This document shows, in pieces, positions 1 to 12,294 of a stretch of 64,000 bases of DNA. How positions within the stretch are numbered: the first letter of the stretch is position 1; the number at the start of each line of letters is the position of its first letter. The DNA is from Shinisaurus crocodilurus (taxonomy: Eukaryota; Chordata; Lepidosauria; Squamata; Shinisauridae). Location of the stretch: positions 36,973,075 to 37,037,074 of the forward strand of contig CM037876.1 in NCBI GenBank assembly GCA_021292165.1, read 5' to 3'. The notes beneath the pieces are model-generated. The model saw only the letters and a program-made list of their open reading frames with translations, did no database searches and had not been told where the DNA came from. Made by a program: the position numbers and the translations under genes.

Positions 1-102
1 TCCTTGATGTGTGGGTTGAGAGAGAGAGACTAAAAGAAATGAAACACTCAAGAATTTACTTAAGACTGCTGACATATCAAAGAGGTCCACTGTCTAACAA
101 AA

Positions 103-164
103 CCTTCCTCAACCTGGTACCCTTCAGATGTGTTGGACTGAACTCCCATAATTCCCAGCCAGCA
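103..164. mobile_element. Left half of a palindromic MITE (CCAACCTGG...CCAGCCAGCAT type)
   Basis: This stretch reads like one arm of the fold-back family seen in full at several places in this window: an arm with 'acctggtaccc...agatgtgttggactg...aactccca', then 'cagccagcat'. The matching inverted arm lies at about 548-621. The material between the arms includes a CR1-type fragment at 169-305. This suggests one MITE split by later insertions, although no target duplication could be verified. Confidence 0.5.
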
Positions 165-168
165 TAAA

Positions 169-305
169 CATAAGAGTATAAGAAGAGCCATACTGGATCA
201 GATCAAGGATCCATCTAGCCCAGCATTCTGTTCACACAGTGGCCAACCAGCTGCCCTTGGGAAACCCACAAGCAGGACATGAGGGCAATAACACCCTCCC
301 ACCCA
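169..305 (-). mobile_element. CR1-type LINE 3' fragment
   Basis: The segment contains 'agaagagccatactggatca', a lightly diverged 'ccatctagcccagcattctg' and 'cacagtggccaaccagctgcc'. It is shared with copies near 12.5, 21.8 and 46.4 kb. The longer copies show, on the opposite strand, the end of a CR1-like reverse-transcriptase ORF. This piece is therefore read as an antisense 3' fragment. It has no coding capacity. Confidence 0.6.
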
Positions 306-985
306 TAATACTATGGCTTGTCAAAATCCCATTCATCTACATCTACATATCCCACAACTCTACACCCATAGTACAATTCAGGCAAGGCTGGTATCAGGGA
401 CCAGCAGTGTAGTGGCCACTTATGCACTGCCATTATGCATAATATTTGCATATGTAAATTCATATGTATCAGTGCAAATGTACAAATAATAACTATAATT
501 TATGTAGAAATACAAGACATCTCACGCTAGTGGAGAAAATCGACCAGTGAATGCTGGCTGGGAATCATGGGAGTTGCAGTCTAACACATCTGGTGGGTAC
601 CAGGTTGGGGAAGGCTGGTCTCATCTCATAGGTCAGTCCTAGAAAATGATTTGTTGAGCAGCCAGCTTAGTTTGAGTACCCATGCAATAATCAGCAGAGC
701 TGTGTTGGTGCTCTAGACACCGCCTTAACTGACCGATCCAAAAGTCTTTGTTGAGCAAGACTGGGAAGCAGCAAAAATCACTGTAGTAATGGAAATAAAT
801 AGAGATGGGAGAGACCATAGCATCTCCCCATTGGCCAAGAAAAACTTTAGCTGCTTTGGTACAAACCATTATTTGTACTGTAATAGCTCAAGCTGACCCA
901 AAGCACTGCTGTTTTTTCCCTTTGTAAAGCTGATATAATTAAGCTGAGATAGCTGGCTACCTTGCTAGGTGGTATTCTTTGCTGT
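306..985. other. Intergenic DNA, no gene seen
   Basis: No ORF here resembles a known protein. The only recognisable element is the inverted MITE arm at about 548-621 ('gctggctgggaatcatggga', then 'caggttggggaaggctgg'). This is the downstream flank of ELOVL6. Confidence 0.6.
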
Positions 986-988
986 AGA

Positions 989-1125
989 ACAGCCTTCCTA
1001 AACCCACCGGGTGTCTTGGACTACAATCCCCACCATCCCCAGACAGCAATGGGCATGCTGGCTGGGGATAATGGGAGTTGTGTTCCAACTCATCTAGAGG
1101 GGTGCCCTGTTGGGAAAGGCTGCTG
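989..1125. mobile_element. Palindromic MITE copy
   Basis: The arms are roughly inverted: 'cagccttcctaaacccaccg' on the left and 'tgttgggaaaggctgctg' on the right. Between them lie 'ttggactacaatccccacca' and 'ggataatgggagttgtgttc'. It matches other copies of the fold-back family in the window. The copy is diverged and its target duplication is not clear. Confidence 0.6.
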
Positions 1126-1299
1126 TTGTAGAAACACAACGTACTACTGCTTTGACAACACAATCAAATATATACACATGGACCTATGTAACACTGATTT
1201 GGTCTGCCAAATAAAAGCATCCCCCAAAAATGATCTGGCTACCTGTAAAACTCTTGAGATTGATGTAATTGTTGTGAAATTTGAAAACAAGAAATAATT

Positions 1300-2040
1300 A
1301 ATAGGGTGTCCATCTTATTGGCCTGCTTTTTTGAGCCTTTGAAGCTCAATGCTTCTAGTTTATTTTATTTTTTAATATTGCACCGTTGGTGTGCAACCCA
1401 GGCAGTATTAGAAACTGTTACTACATTTGCTGGAATTTGTATGAACTACTGAATCCTTCCATAACTAGACTCAGAGATCCAGTTCTACGTTTGCTTTGTC
1501 ACCTGTTGACTGATGGTCCTTGGTGAAGACACATCCCCATTCTTATCAGGCACATCCGTCAAGTTTGAGGCATACCAGTGAGAACTGTGTTGCATATCAG
1601 CATTTCAGTGCAGCCACATCAGCTGCATCTGGGGAATAGTCAATCTATCAATAGCCCTTGATAGATTGGGGCAACCATCAATAAAAAAGAAAACGGAGTT
1701 GCTATATTTATTATGTAGCTATGCTGGGGCTATAAAAACAAGCAGCTATTGTTTAAAAAGGGGTGGACTTCAAAGCTGAGTACATAGTGCTCAGGTTTGT
1801 TTTTTATATGATAATATTGCTATGATGTACCTTTTTACTAGGGCTGGCTCAAAATGACAATGACAATCCCAAAGCCATTTCACTTGCATTAAAACATGTA
1901 GTTTTGATTCATCAATTTTTCAGCAAAACAAATAATGCCTCATAAAAACCTAAAGATGGTTTATTCTAAGGCAGACCTAAAAGTTTAAAAGGACTCCTAT
2001 GACACATTATTTTTGGTGGGAAGGGGGGGGGGATCAGAGT
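1300..2040. other. Intergenic DNA, nothing recognised
   Basis: No protein-like ORF, RNA gene or repeat boundary is visible. A short inverted repeat occurs near 1640-1675 ('caatctatcaatagcccttg' followed by 'atagattggggc'). Confidence 0.5.
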
Positions 2041-2049
2041 TTAGCAATC

Positions 2050-2164
2050 TAATCTTTTGCATGTCTAAGTAAGCCCCGTTAAGTTCAGTGGGACTTAATC
2101 CCAAGTAAACGTGATGAGGGATCAGTGAAACAAAGAGGTGTGTGTGTGTGTGTGTGTGTGTGTG
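2050..2164. repeat. Short palindromic dispersed repeat plus (GT)n
   Basis: At 2058-2110 lies a fragment of a short palindromic repeat whose centre reads 'agttcagtgggactta' between the arms 'taagtaagcccc' and 'cccaagta'. Related copies lie near 6.75, 7.9, 8.1, 20.1, 22.1 and 63.7 kb. A pure GT microsatellite follows at about 2139-2164. Confidence 0.7.
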
Positions 2165-2649
2165 GACACACAGACCATTTCACAATGAATGGCTCAATTT
2201 CATGAAGTGTTGATCGATTCGCTGTTTCTCGCCAGCTCGACTTTTTACCCCCCATTTCTGAATGGGAAAAATATTTCTAATTGTATGTCTCAAACAAAAA
2301 AGATCTAACATTTCTCATGACCTAGAAAACCAGACTTGAGCATTCTCTAGGATGGGACTGGTCTCTGTTCTCACCATAGTGCTATGCAGGTGCTCAAAAG
2401 TGTAAGGGTGGAGGGGCCAGAGAATTTCTGATTCATGGAGGATTGCGACCACATTAAGCCAAATGCTGTCACAATCTTCCTTCAGCCCTTCCCACTCAGT
2501 GTGAGAAGGCTGGGGTGGGGGTGGAGGGGGCCAGGCCAGCATATATGGCCTCTCCACACTTACAGTTTTGAACATCTGCTTGGGCTCATGTGGCAGCATA
2601 TTAAGAAGAAATGTAGGAAATTCATAGGGAGTTCACACCAGAGTAAATT

Positions 2650-3470
2650 ACTGCCGAGGGACTGGATACTCAGTAGTAGGGATGTATTCAGATGTATGAG
2701 TATTTTGTTTTTGCTTGTAACACATGCAAGCATGCCATGTTTGAAGCCCCCAATGCAATTGCAAGCATGAGCACATATCCACTGAAAATGTTCGCAAATT
2801 GCTGGACATGCGCTTGGATTCAATTTGCGCAACTTTCTCAGTTTGATTTTGTACAAATTTCCTATTTTGCACAAATTTCCCCGGTAGACCGAATCACTCC
2901 CGCTTTAGTCTATGGAGGAAAATTACACAAATTAGGACATCTGCACAAATTTCATGTTCGACCGCTGCTTGATTTGCGCAATTTTCCCATTTGCACAGAG
3001 TGAGGAGCGATCGCAAACACGAACAGGAAGCGGGCACAAGATGAGTGGCGATGTTCGGAGAATCCTAGCGATCTCAAACATTGCTCATTTGTCTATCCCT
3101 GGAATTTCATTTCTGTTCACAATTCATGTGAATGCATCTTGTTTGCAATCCCAAATGTGAATATATGCAGGAATGCTCTTTTTGGATAAATGTTTGCAAT
3201 TTTCCAAATTTGTCATTGTGTTCGAAAAAAGCTCATTTCCCAGAAAATGCACACTTTGAAATGCATTTTTTTTTAAATAAAAAAAATCATGCCTTAATCA
3301 ATAGGGGCAAAGTGTGCACTTTTGAAAGATACACACAGAAGTGCACACTTTCCCTGTTTGAACGAGCCGAAAAACAGGTCAAAAACAAAAAAGGGAGTGA
3401 GCCAAAATTATATTTGAAGTGATTTTCAGAGAATTTAGGTGAGCTCAAAAATCACTGGTTCTCCCATTCC
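2650..3470. repeat. Dispersed repeat rich in 'caaattt/tgcgcaa' words
   Basis: The segment is full of short related words ('tttgcgcaa', 'tgcacaaattt', 'gtgcacactt') and ends close to 'gttctcccattcctaagtag'. Similar word usage recurs at about 5730-6110 and 43580-43940, where it ends near 'tcactcatcccta'. I read this as a diverged interspersed repeat family. The class is unknown and the boundaries are approximate. Confidence 0.4.
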
Positions 3471-3477
3471 TAAGTAG

Positions 3478-3655
3478 TAGAGCACATGCTTTGCATGCAG
3501 AAGGTCCCAGGTTCAATCTCAGGTATCTCCATTTTAAAGAAGCAGGTAGCAGGGGATGGAAAAGATCTCTACCCAGGATGTTGGAGGGCCACTGCCAGTC
3601 AGAATAAACAATACTGGTCTACATGGACAAATAATCTGGCCTTGGTTAAGGCCAC
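3478..3655 (+). mobile_element. tRNA-derived SINE
   Basis: The head 'gtagagcacatgctttgcat' is followed by 'ggttcaatctcaggtatc', which matches a tRNA A-box and B-box region. The body continues with 'gccactgccagtcaga' and 'ctacatggac'. Two more copies with the same order lie at 10984-11198 and 13570-13710. The copy is diverged and has no clear tail. Confidence 0.75.
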
Positions 3656-3659
3656 TTAG

Positions 3660-4020
3660 TTCACAGTGGAATGGGACGGATGGGCCAGTCCCCCCCCCCA
3701 TGTAAGAGGTGGGGGGTGGTGGCCCGGGTCAGGCCATCTGCCTTTCCGCTCAAGGTGAAGGCGTGGGGCTCTGGGACCCTCCCCTACTGTCCCGGCTTCT
3801 TCTTCGAAGATCTTTCCTTTCTTTCTTTCTTTCTTTCTCTTTCTTTCTTTCTTTGCGCTGGAGCAACGCGAAAGTCTGCCTCCCTTTCCGAGGCAGGAAA
3901 CGAAACTGGGGTTTCCTGGGGGAGGCCCCGCCTCCTCCGAGAAGCTCAGATCAAAGTCTGCCTTCCCAGCCCCGAAGGCGGGGCTCACCCCAAGCTTGCT
4001 GGCCTCTGACACTCTAGGAG
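3660..4020. repeat. GC-rich segment with (TTTC)n microsatellite
   Basis: This island is locally richer in G+C than its surroundings, with a TTTC microsatellite at about 3810-3855. Long open frames exist on both strands, but they are compositional: each codes mainly for Pro, Ser, Gly or Lys runs and none resembles a protein family. Confidence 0.6.
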
Positions 4021-6500
4021 AAGCAGACTTGGACATCTGAGTTCAGTATATGCTAGAGCTTCCTAAGTGTTAAACGAAATATGATGGCTATAGTTCTGTA
4101 CGTTTAAACATGGAATTGCTTCAGTTTTAACAGCAAAATGGAGGCAGGTAAGTAAGGAGCTTTTTGCGGCCACCACTTACTTTCCTGAGCTCTTTTTGCC
4201 CAACTGAGTTCACTTTTGGTATCTAAAAGTGTTCAGGGAGAGGTGTGGGGAGAGAAGCCTCAAGTGGAAATGGGGGGAGAGGGGTCCTGCCCATCTCACC
4301 GACATGCCCCTTTTATTGTTAAAATTGGACCACACTGCCCTCTTATTGTTAAAATTGGACCACACATGACTATGGCAGTTCATTGTTTTTGTAAAAAAAA
4401 AAATGGGACTGATGCCATCACATTTTGTTTCACCCTAAAACATAGTTTTTATTAACAGAAGGAACTGAATTAAATTTATATATAACCATCTGGATATTTC
4501 TCCCCAGGTTCATTGTCTTTTAATTCAAGGATACATTTATATTAGAGGGCATGGTGTCAGCAAGTACAAGTGATCTGTCCAATAGCCTACAGGGGGCCAA
4601 ACGCCTTCAAAACTTATTAAGCCAATGGAAGTTAAGCAGTAGCATACAACTGTTATTCTACTGTATATACCAGGGGTAGGCAAATTGTGGCCCTCCACCA
4701 TTGTCTATGTTGGCCAGACAATGCAGACTAATAGCAAATGCATTCTCGGAATGTCGATCCACATGTAGCCAAAAATTGCACCATCCTCACACAAGAGAGA
4801 GGCACCAGAATGCTTGCGGAAACCCCAAAGCTTACATAACTATATATATATATAAAAAAACTTTTTAAAAATCCCAGATGGGCAGTAACCCAACAGCAAT
4901 ATAACGTCTGGGCATGGGGACTAGGCAGAGTTGGCATCAAGGGTAGGCATAGTTGGTCACCTGTTGGGGGCCAGTGCCCCATCAGGATCCCACTGACAAG
5001 AATCCCTTGGACTTACTCATTTTCACCATTGCAATCTACTTGTTCACTTGCCTCTCGCTCTGGCCTAGACAATGGCGGTGGTGGTGAGGAGCAGTAGACG
5101 GCCATTCCCTACTTGCTCACTGGCTTTCTGCCTCTCAAACAAGCAAGTGGTAGCAATGATGGGAAAGAAGATGAGGAGCAATAGCAGCTGGTGACAATGG
5201 CGCTGAGAAGGTAGACTCACTGAGGGAGAGGGCCATTGAGCGTGTCTTGCCTACGGGCTTTCAAAAAGCTGGTACTGGGAGTGGGGGGCTGAAAATCCAG
5301 ATGAGACAGGAATGGAATGAAGTACCCTGGAAAAGGTCATGGCTGGCTGGATCCCAGAACAGGAGCACTCCACGCTGCAACATTTTGTTGTGGGTCCCAC
5401 TTCTACTGTCTATTACCAAAAGCCAGGGAAAAAACATTTTTTTGGGGGAAAAGTTCATTATGCATGAGCCATAATTAGTCTTGAGGCATTAAATTCTTGG
5501 TTTGATGGGCACGAGGGCCAAATTAGGGGGAAACATTTTTTTCTGAAATTCTGTCCCCTGGGCCTGATTTAAGTGAGATGCTGTATGTGCACTCAGTTAG
5601 AACCAACACATACATTATCTATGGAATTATCCACTGTCACCGTTAAGAATTCTTAACCCAGATGCTTGCTCCCATGTATATGGCTTATACGCACTAGTGC
5701 AACTAGAGATGTCAGAGAAATCTGTAACAGATTAAAATGCATTTGGATTTCTATTAATCTGACCCATGGATTCCACAGCGGAATGGCTTTTCCCAAGTTG
5801 CACGGATTCTGTGGACTTGTGGAATTTTATGCAAATTTAGTAGTAGAATTTGTTTAGAAAAAATTTAAAAATTTAAAAGCACAGATCCAAAATGAGCATT
5901 TTCCCCTCTAGGCTAAAGTGTGAAAATGCACATTTGTGCATTTTTGGAAGTGCAAATTTGCACAAGCGTGCATGAATGCAAGTTCGGGGAATTAAATTTT
6001 GTTCCTTTGTCTGCTTATTCTGTCAATAAGCAGACAATGGAACAAAAGGCGCCTGACAATCCATGAAACACAGATGGAACAGATTCAACAAAATCCGTAC
6101 ATCGCCAAGTGTGACTAGCATGCCATATATCATTGACACACACAGGTGTCATATCTATATAGGGACTGGTGCATCAATTAAGAACCCTTTAAACACAACG
6201 CTGGGGCCCATACACCGAGTCCCGGGAAGCTAAGTGCTTTCTTTATATGTGATGAACAGCTCATTTAAACTGGGCCTTAGCAGCTGGAGAAAGGAAGAGC
6301 CCAGGTTCCGGACTATTGACAAGCATAATGCAAGGAGAAACTGTTCGCAATGGCTTTAAGTCATTTATCACTTTGGAGGAGTTGGCTTGAACCAGGTCTT
6401 GCAATTGATTTCAGTAGGCTTTGGATGAGGCTTTTATTTGAGATATCATCCATCTCAATGTCACTTAGAAATACTGGCCTCATACATACTGTGTGACATA
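4021..6500. other. Intergenic DNA with minor repeats
   Basis: No gene is recognised. Two adjacent copies of about 29 bp ('ttattgttaaaattggacca') occur at 4312-4364. A diverged 'tgcaaatttgcac' word repeat occupies about 5730-6110, resembling those at 2.7-3.4 and 43.6-43.9 kb. Confidence 0.5.
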
Positions 6501-6504
6501 ACAT

Positions 6505-6618
6505 CCTTTACTTGGATGGGAGATCCCTCCTCTAGTTTCCTGCATTGAGCAGGGGGTTGGACTCGATGGCCTTGTAGGCCCCTTCCAACTCTATGATCTA
6601 TGAATTCTATAATTCTAA
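6505..6618 (+). mobile_element. 5S-rRNA-derived SINE, 5'-truncated copy
   Basis: The copy retains only the end of the 5S-like head ('acttggatgggaga'). It then has the CR1-type tail 'cctgcattgagcagggggtt' and ends in short 'ctatgat/ctatgaa' tail repeats. Fuller copies lie at 31325-31495, 36826-36993 (reverse) and 58759-58925. Confidence 0.75.
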
Positions 6619-6744
6619 AGTGGATAAATTTGGGGTGAAATCCTATGTACCCCAACTATTCTTGAATAATTGACAGAGATTTCCGGAGGATTGACCCATG
6701 AGGAAGTGTGCTTAAGAGTGGAACTTTAAACATATTTTTCAGAC

Positions 6745-7384
6745 TGCAATCCATATAGCCACTTTACTTGGGAGTAAGCCCCATTGAACTCAGTGGGCCT
6801 TACTTATTCATAGGATTGCACTGTCAGCTTTGCAAACTATTCACCCCATTCTACAGAAAAGAGCTAATGCATTGTTTCACTACCCACCATACTATTGATT
6901 CTGCTAGTCACATACCGGTCACTGTAGGAAGACTTTAAAAAATGTATTTCTTTTCTTAAAAAAAACAACAGAATACCACATTTAAACAGCCGAGCTCCTG
7001 TAAACCATGTGGCATGTTCTTTACCTATTGTTAAGAGCAAGGGTCTAAATCCAACTGTTAGGTATGGTTAAACCCCTTGAAATCAACATGTTTAATAAGT
7101 ATGGCTAACTGTTTTGGATTTAGCAAATCATCATCTTGCTACTCAGCCTGAGATTCATGAATATGTTAAATTGGATGTACACATGGACCTTTTCGGGGGA
7201 GGGGGAAGCCTCAGTGTAATGTATGCTCTAAGAAAAAACAGTTTAGTTAAAAACCATGAGATCATAAGCTATTACTGTGTGCTATTCTAGATGTGGTGCT
7301 GTTGGTTGGCACAGTGGTTAATTATGTTTTGATAACATTTTTAGGATGTGGGTATTTTTAGGTCTCTGTGTGCATGGTGGCTCA

Positions 7385-7439
<55 letters not shown>

Positions 7440-8165
7440 AGTAAGTCATGCTTCATGGGCAATGACTCTTATCCCTGATGGAGCTTCAATGGTAAGGTAC
7501 CATAGGTTTCCAAGGTCTCTTCAATAGGGAAATAATATTTGGAATACTTTGGGGCACCATACCCCAAATTCACTTACAAATGAGTGATCCCACTGAATTC
7601 AATGTGATACTAACAATCAGGGACAGGACACGGCCATTAAGCATTGTTTTACATCTTCTGAGAAGAAAAGGAATGATGTGTTTGAAAATACTACACATGT
7701 AGGAAATGGACATAATCCAGCTAACATTAAGTACTTTTAAGACCCATTGATTTCCATGGGAAAGTTAGCTTATGCATAAATCTTTAAATTAATGGGATAT
7801 GAAAATGCTTCACTTTGGCTGAATTGTACCTATTAATATTACTAGTTTTGCAACTGCCAAGTTTCCTTAATATTATTTCATCCATAAAGACTTTTCTGGG
7901 AGTGAATTAAATCCCACTGAACTCAATGGGGCTAACTTCTGAGTAGATATGTATAGGATTGCCTTTTAGAATGTTTTCACAAATGATATTAAGAACAAAT
8001 TTTAAGTCTCTGAAGTGTCACTTGTCACTGCTATTAATGCAAGAGTAAAATGTGAAGAAAAGCTGTTCTAAATCGAGAGTGCACTCCTATACATGTTTAC
8101 TCAGAAGTAAGCCCCATTGAGTTCAATGGAATGTACTTCCAGGTAATATATATATAGGACTGTAG
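6745..8165. repeat. Three copies of a short palindromic repeat and an (ATC)n array
   Basis: Copies of the fold-back repeat with core 'cattgaactcagtgggcctt' or a variant occur at about 6745-6830, 7890-7975 and 8070-8165. Each tends to end in 'ataggattgca' or similar. A clean ATC trinucleotide array lies at about 7387-7439. No gene is seen between them. Confidence 0.65.
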
Positions 8166-10980
8166 CCCCGGTAGATCTTCTGATCAATGTAGTTCATTCC
8201 CTGGATTTATAGAGAGAAGAAATTATAACACATCTCTTAGCTTCCCTTGTGAAATGCCTTTTCATTTATTTCAAGACAGGTTTGTGGGAGAGAGAAAGCT
8301 GATCTGAGATCAGCCTGCACAGAAGTAGTTAAAGAGAAATGACAGACACAGAAATTAATGGCACAATTGAGAGTTGCTTACTATTGTTTCCCAATAATTG
8401 TCCATTTCTATAATCACTGATTTTCGTTTGCTTTAAATATTGCAGATTGAAAAAAAAATTAAGCAGGAGTTTTGTTTTCTTTTTTAAAAAGGCTTATTGT
8501 GGAATATAATCTACTCCCAAAGCTGTAAAATAACATTGTTTACATTTTAATTGATATTTTCATTTATACAGGATTCCTATCATTTAAGATCATGTAATAT
8601 GTTCTATTGAATATAACATTTTGCTGTTCTTGTACTGTATAACAATGTCAGAACATCAATAACTTAAATGACACAGATATAAACTCCCCCCCCCCAATTT
8701 TTCACAGTTATGTTTAAGCCCCAGAGAGCTTTTAGATTTCTTTTCTTTTCTTTTCCTTTCTTTTCTTTTCTTAAAAACACTATTCATGTAATACAGAATG
8801 TAGCAGATTTTCTGCACACAGTGAAACACTAAAAGCCCTTGTTATGTCTAACAGGATATTACATCACCTCTGTGCCATGAATGGCAGACAGCACAGTTGA
8901 AGCTAGAATAAGGAGAGAAAAAATAATACTTTGTATTGTACAGTCTCAAATTAAAGCAAGAAAGTTGACAATATTTTGCAGTAGCCAGGAAAATAAAAGT
9001 GATTCTGCCTCCCAACTTGTTTTTTTTTTTTTTTTTTTTGACAACTCACATAATATGTGTTATGGGTATAAGTTATAGGCATGTATGATTTTCTATGTAG
9101 AACAGCAGTTCTTAATCGGTTCCTCTAGTTCTTCTAATTGTTTAAACTACCAAACTGATACAATTGAGAATACTATGTTAACACAATTATAACATCAAAT
9201 TTACATACTTGTTTCTTTGAAGTACTAGGAACGCGTACACATTTTATTTGGCTTTGTAAGGACTGAAATCTTACAGATAATACACTCTACTTTTCCTTGT
9301 AGAAAATATGGCTCTTTTCAGCTAATTCTCTGAGGTTCAGAGCAAAGTATTTTGTCCTTATATCTGCAGCTGACCAAAGAACCAGATGTCTTTTTTTTTT
9401 TTAAGCGACTTGAGAATGCTACAGTATATTTTCCTACAGGTTCTGTTTTTAAAGTAAAGATGGTTCTCTCTGGACATTAGAGTTAATTTGTTGCAGCACA
9501 ATGACTCCATTCAGGCGAAATTTCCCCTTTAAACTTCCAGTATGATGATGCCAAATATACCTTCCATTGTAGTATCTCCTAGTGACCAGAGGAGGGCACT
9601 TATAAACATCTTTGCATTGCTTGAGAAGCAAATGCAGAAGCACAGTGTTACCTAAAGTCACATAGTCCTGTAGAATGCTATTAAGGTTGCAAATATCTAT
9701 TCTTTGAAGTTCATAAAAATATAAAATATGTTCCATACCACACAGGTTTTTGTTTCTTTTCCTGAAGTTCCTATCCAACACCAACAACACCTTTCTAAAG
9801 ATATTTAGATTTTTGTTTGCTTTTGCACCTTTCACTCAAATTGCACTTAAATGTTATCACTTCAGGGCTGCGCTGTGATTAAGGCAGCCACTGGTTCCTT
9901 CTGTCTATGATGGCTCCTTAATCATGGTTACTTGGATTCATTTGCTAGGAGCAGAACCAGACGTTTTGCATGCATCACTGCAAACCATCTCCACTTGGGA
10001 TGCATGGTAGGATAAAAAATAAATAAATCATACATTCTCTTAGGGTGCAATCCTATGCAAGTTTAGACAGAAATAAGTCCTACAACTCCCAGCATCCCCC
10101 AGGCAGCCATGCATAGGATTCTGCTCTTAGTGACATTGACTTGTTGGTCAGTCATGAGCTGGGAACTTCTATGGACATAGAGAGAAGGAAAAAGGGAAAC
10201 CACCACAAGCACAACACCTTTGTGTACCAGCTCTTGTTCCAAAGACCAGTCCTACCATAACATTTTGCTTTCACAAGACGGTGTTTGGAACAGTTCCTGT
10301 GGACATATGCACAGGAAAACGTTTTATCAGAACCCATTCAGCTTCTCAAAGAGATTGCATTAACTAGGTCTACCTAGCTCACAGAAAATACTTTGGACAA
10401 GCGATGTGGATGATATATTCCAACTCAATGAACCCATCGCAGTAATACTTAAAGACATCCTGTGCATCTGAAACAGTATGCTAGACTGGCCTTGAGAAAA
10501 ATGGTGATCCTTAAACTCTATCACCAGCACAACATAGTACCTGTGCAGCACTTTTGATAACTGGTCTGCTCTGTTACAATGCCTGTTTTGTAACCGCCCC
10601 ATCTGATCTCCTTTATTATTAGCCCCAAGCAAACATAACTAAGACTAATTGACTGTATATTAAACTGTTCTCCTACATGCCTTGCTTTTGATCAGAAAGT
10701 GCACTTGAACAAATTCTTTCTGATCTATGCATCTCAACAGTACTTAATTCAAGATCTCATCGCAGATCTTTGGCTTGCATACCAGATATTCTCACAGCAT
10801 AGCACACAGTACAAAACAAAATCAACCAATTACTCTCCATTTATATGACTTCAATGGAGTTTAAAATGGCTGGCTCTAACAGACACTCAAGATTAACCTT
10901 TCATTTTCACATCTGGGCTTTTAGGGTACAACCCTTTCAAGGAGAAAGATCTTCACTTTGGAAAACCAAAATACTGGTAT
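8166..10980. other. ELOVL6 downstream flank or distal 3' UTR, no gene seen
   Basis: The segment is AT-rich, with (TTTTC)n near 8739-8774 and a T run near 9020-9038. It lies 0.7-3.5 kb beyond the ELOVL6 stop codon on that gene's strand. Long vertebrate 3' UTRs could reach here, but nothing in the sequence proves transcription. A 128-codon minus-strand open frame at 9449-9835 resembles no protein I know. Confidence 0.4.
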
Positions 10981-10983
10981 TAT

Positions 10984-11198
10984 TTGGAGGGGCCATCGCT
11001 CAGTGGGAGAGCAGATGCCTTACATATAGAAGATCCCAGTTTAATCCCTGGAATTTCCATTTTTTTAAAAAAAAAGCATCTCAGGTTGCAAGGCATTTGC
11101 CTGAGACCTTGGGGAGTTGCTGCCGTCAGACTAGACAGCATGGGGCCAGATGGACCAGGGCTCTGACAGTACAAGGCAGCTTCAAATGCCCAACTAAC
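10984..11198 (+). mobile_element. tRNA-derived SINE
   Basis: The head 'gccatcgctcagtgggagag' is an A-box-like tRNA start, and 'agtttaatccctgg' is B-box-like. The body contains 'gcatttgcctgagacct', 'gttgctgccgtcaga' and 'agatggaccagggctctga', and ends in 'caaggcagcttcaaatg'. The order matches the copies at 3478 and 13570. The A-rich stretch around 11060-11080 is internal. Confidence 0.8.
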
Positions 11199-11360
11199 AC
11201 AGACTGAGTGTTTCCCTCTGCTTAAATTTTGTTCAAGTTTTGTATTTTAAAAGGAAAAAGTTAGAAAGGATATATAAATAATTAGGTTTGCGTGTTTTTT
11301 GTTGTTGTTTTTTTAAAAATAAAAGTCATTTATGTTCAGGGAAACCATGTATTTTAATAT

Positions 11361-11673
11361 TTTATTTTGCAAAATCATTATCACCTTTTGCTTTTCTTTT
11401 CTTTTTCTTTTTTATTAAAATGTGTGTTTGTTTTAAGAGCAGATAGGTGCTAGAAGGCAGATGCCTTGCAGCAGCCTTTCGAGATGCAAGATCATTCAGT
11501 GAGTCCTCACCATGACAGGATCATAAACTTACTGGTTTGAACAAACCTAGCTGTTCCTTAGCTGCTGAGTTTTAGTCGCACCATAGATAAATGTTTCCTT
11601 GTGCCGTTTCTTTTTCTTTGTGTTTGCGGTTTGGTGGATGACCTGAGCGGTGGCTTCTGTCTTCTTTCTAGCT
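11361..11673 (-). other. ELOVL6: Proximal 3' UTR of ELOVL6 (candidate)
   Basis: This is the sequence immediately past the ELOVL6 stop codon on the minus strand. AATAAA hexamers on that strand occur at 11416-11411 and 11366-11361, about 260-310 bp after the stop, and could serve a short 3' UTR. Mammalian ELOVL6 has a multi-kilobase 3' UTR, so these may not be the main polyadenylation signals. Confidence 0.4.
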
Positions 11674-12098
11674 TTACTCAGCCTTCCTTGCTTTTCTGGT
11701 TTTGCCAACATAGGCCTCAAAGAAGAAATGGCAGAAGAGCACAAAGTAGCTGAGGTACATGAGAGAACACCAAACAACGTTTGAAACGTGCGAGTGGCAC
11801 TGGCCTTGTTGCATCCAGGCGAAGACCAAGTAATTGATTATACAGCCCATGAACATCTGCGTGATCTGCGACAAAGTGATAAACATGGCAAACTTGCGTG
11901 ACACCCTGAAGCCAGCAGCCCGCAAGGCGTAGTAAGTGTACATGACGGCATGCACTCCATAGTTCATGGTCATAAACCAGCCGCCACCAGCCACCATGTC
12001 CTTGTAAGAGTACCAAGAATAAAGCAGTACAGTAATGTGATGGTACCAGTGGAGGAAGATAAGCTTCTGTTTCCGAAGAATAATAAATATTGTATCTC
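11674..12098 (-). CDS. ELOVL6: ELOVL6 terminal coding exon
   Basis: ELOVL6 is the endoplasmic-reticulum condensing enzyme that elongates C12-C16 acyl-CoAs with malonyl-CoA, mainly palmitate to stearate. The exon starts after a C-rich tract ending in CAG, which is AG on the minus strand at 12099-12100. It completes a Gly codon begun in the previous exon and reads 141 codons to the stop. Early in the exon is [15 protein letters not shown], which contains the diagnostic HxxHH histidine box of the active site. It is followed by [17 protein letters not shown], several hydrophobic membrane segments and a basic C-terminal ER tail ending RKARKAE. The protein is very close to mammalian ELOVL6, with a few substitutions near the C terminus. 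No frameshift or stop is present, so it looks functional. Confidence 0.97.
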
Positions 12099-12294
12099 CT
12101 GGGGGGGGGGGAGGAGGGAGGAAATGAGAACATATATTAGAAATGAAACAAATTTATGAATTAGATGACAAAGGGCAGTATCCAATGCTGCCTTTGTACC
12201 AGTGGGATCTGCTGCTTGTGCAATGGGAAGCTCGTGCTTTTGAAGGCCACCAGAAATGAGCTGAAACGCTTGTTTCCAGAACGGAACAGGTCAG

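Noticed and set aside
3656..4036. Overlapping long ORFs on both strands
   Set aside because: GC-rich segment with TTTC repeats; the products are low-complexity and unlike known proteins.
9449..9835. 128-codon minus-strand ORF downstream of ELOVL6
   Set aside because: No family resemblance, AT-rich composition and no splice or start context; probably chance or 3' UTR.
10984..11060. tRNA gene
   Set aside because: A- and B-box-like sequence is present but no cloverleaf with a sound anticodon arm and acceptor stem; it is the head of a SINE.
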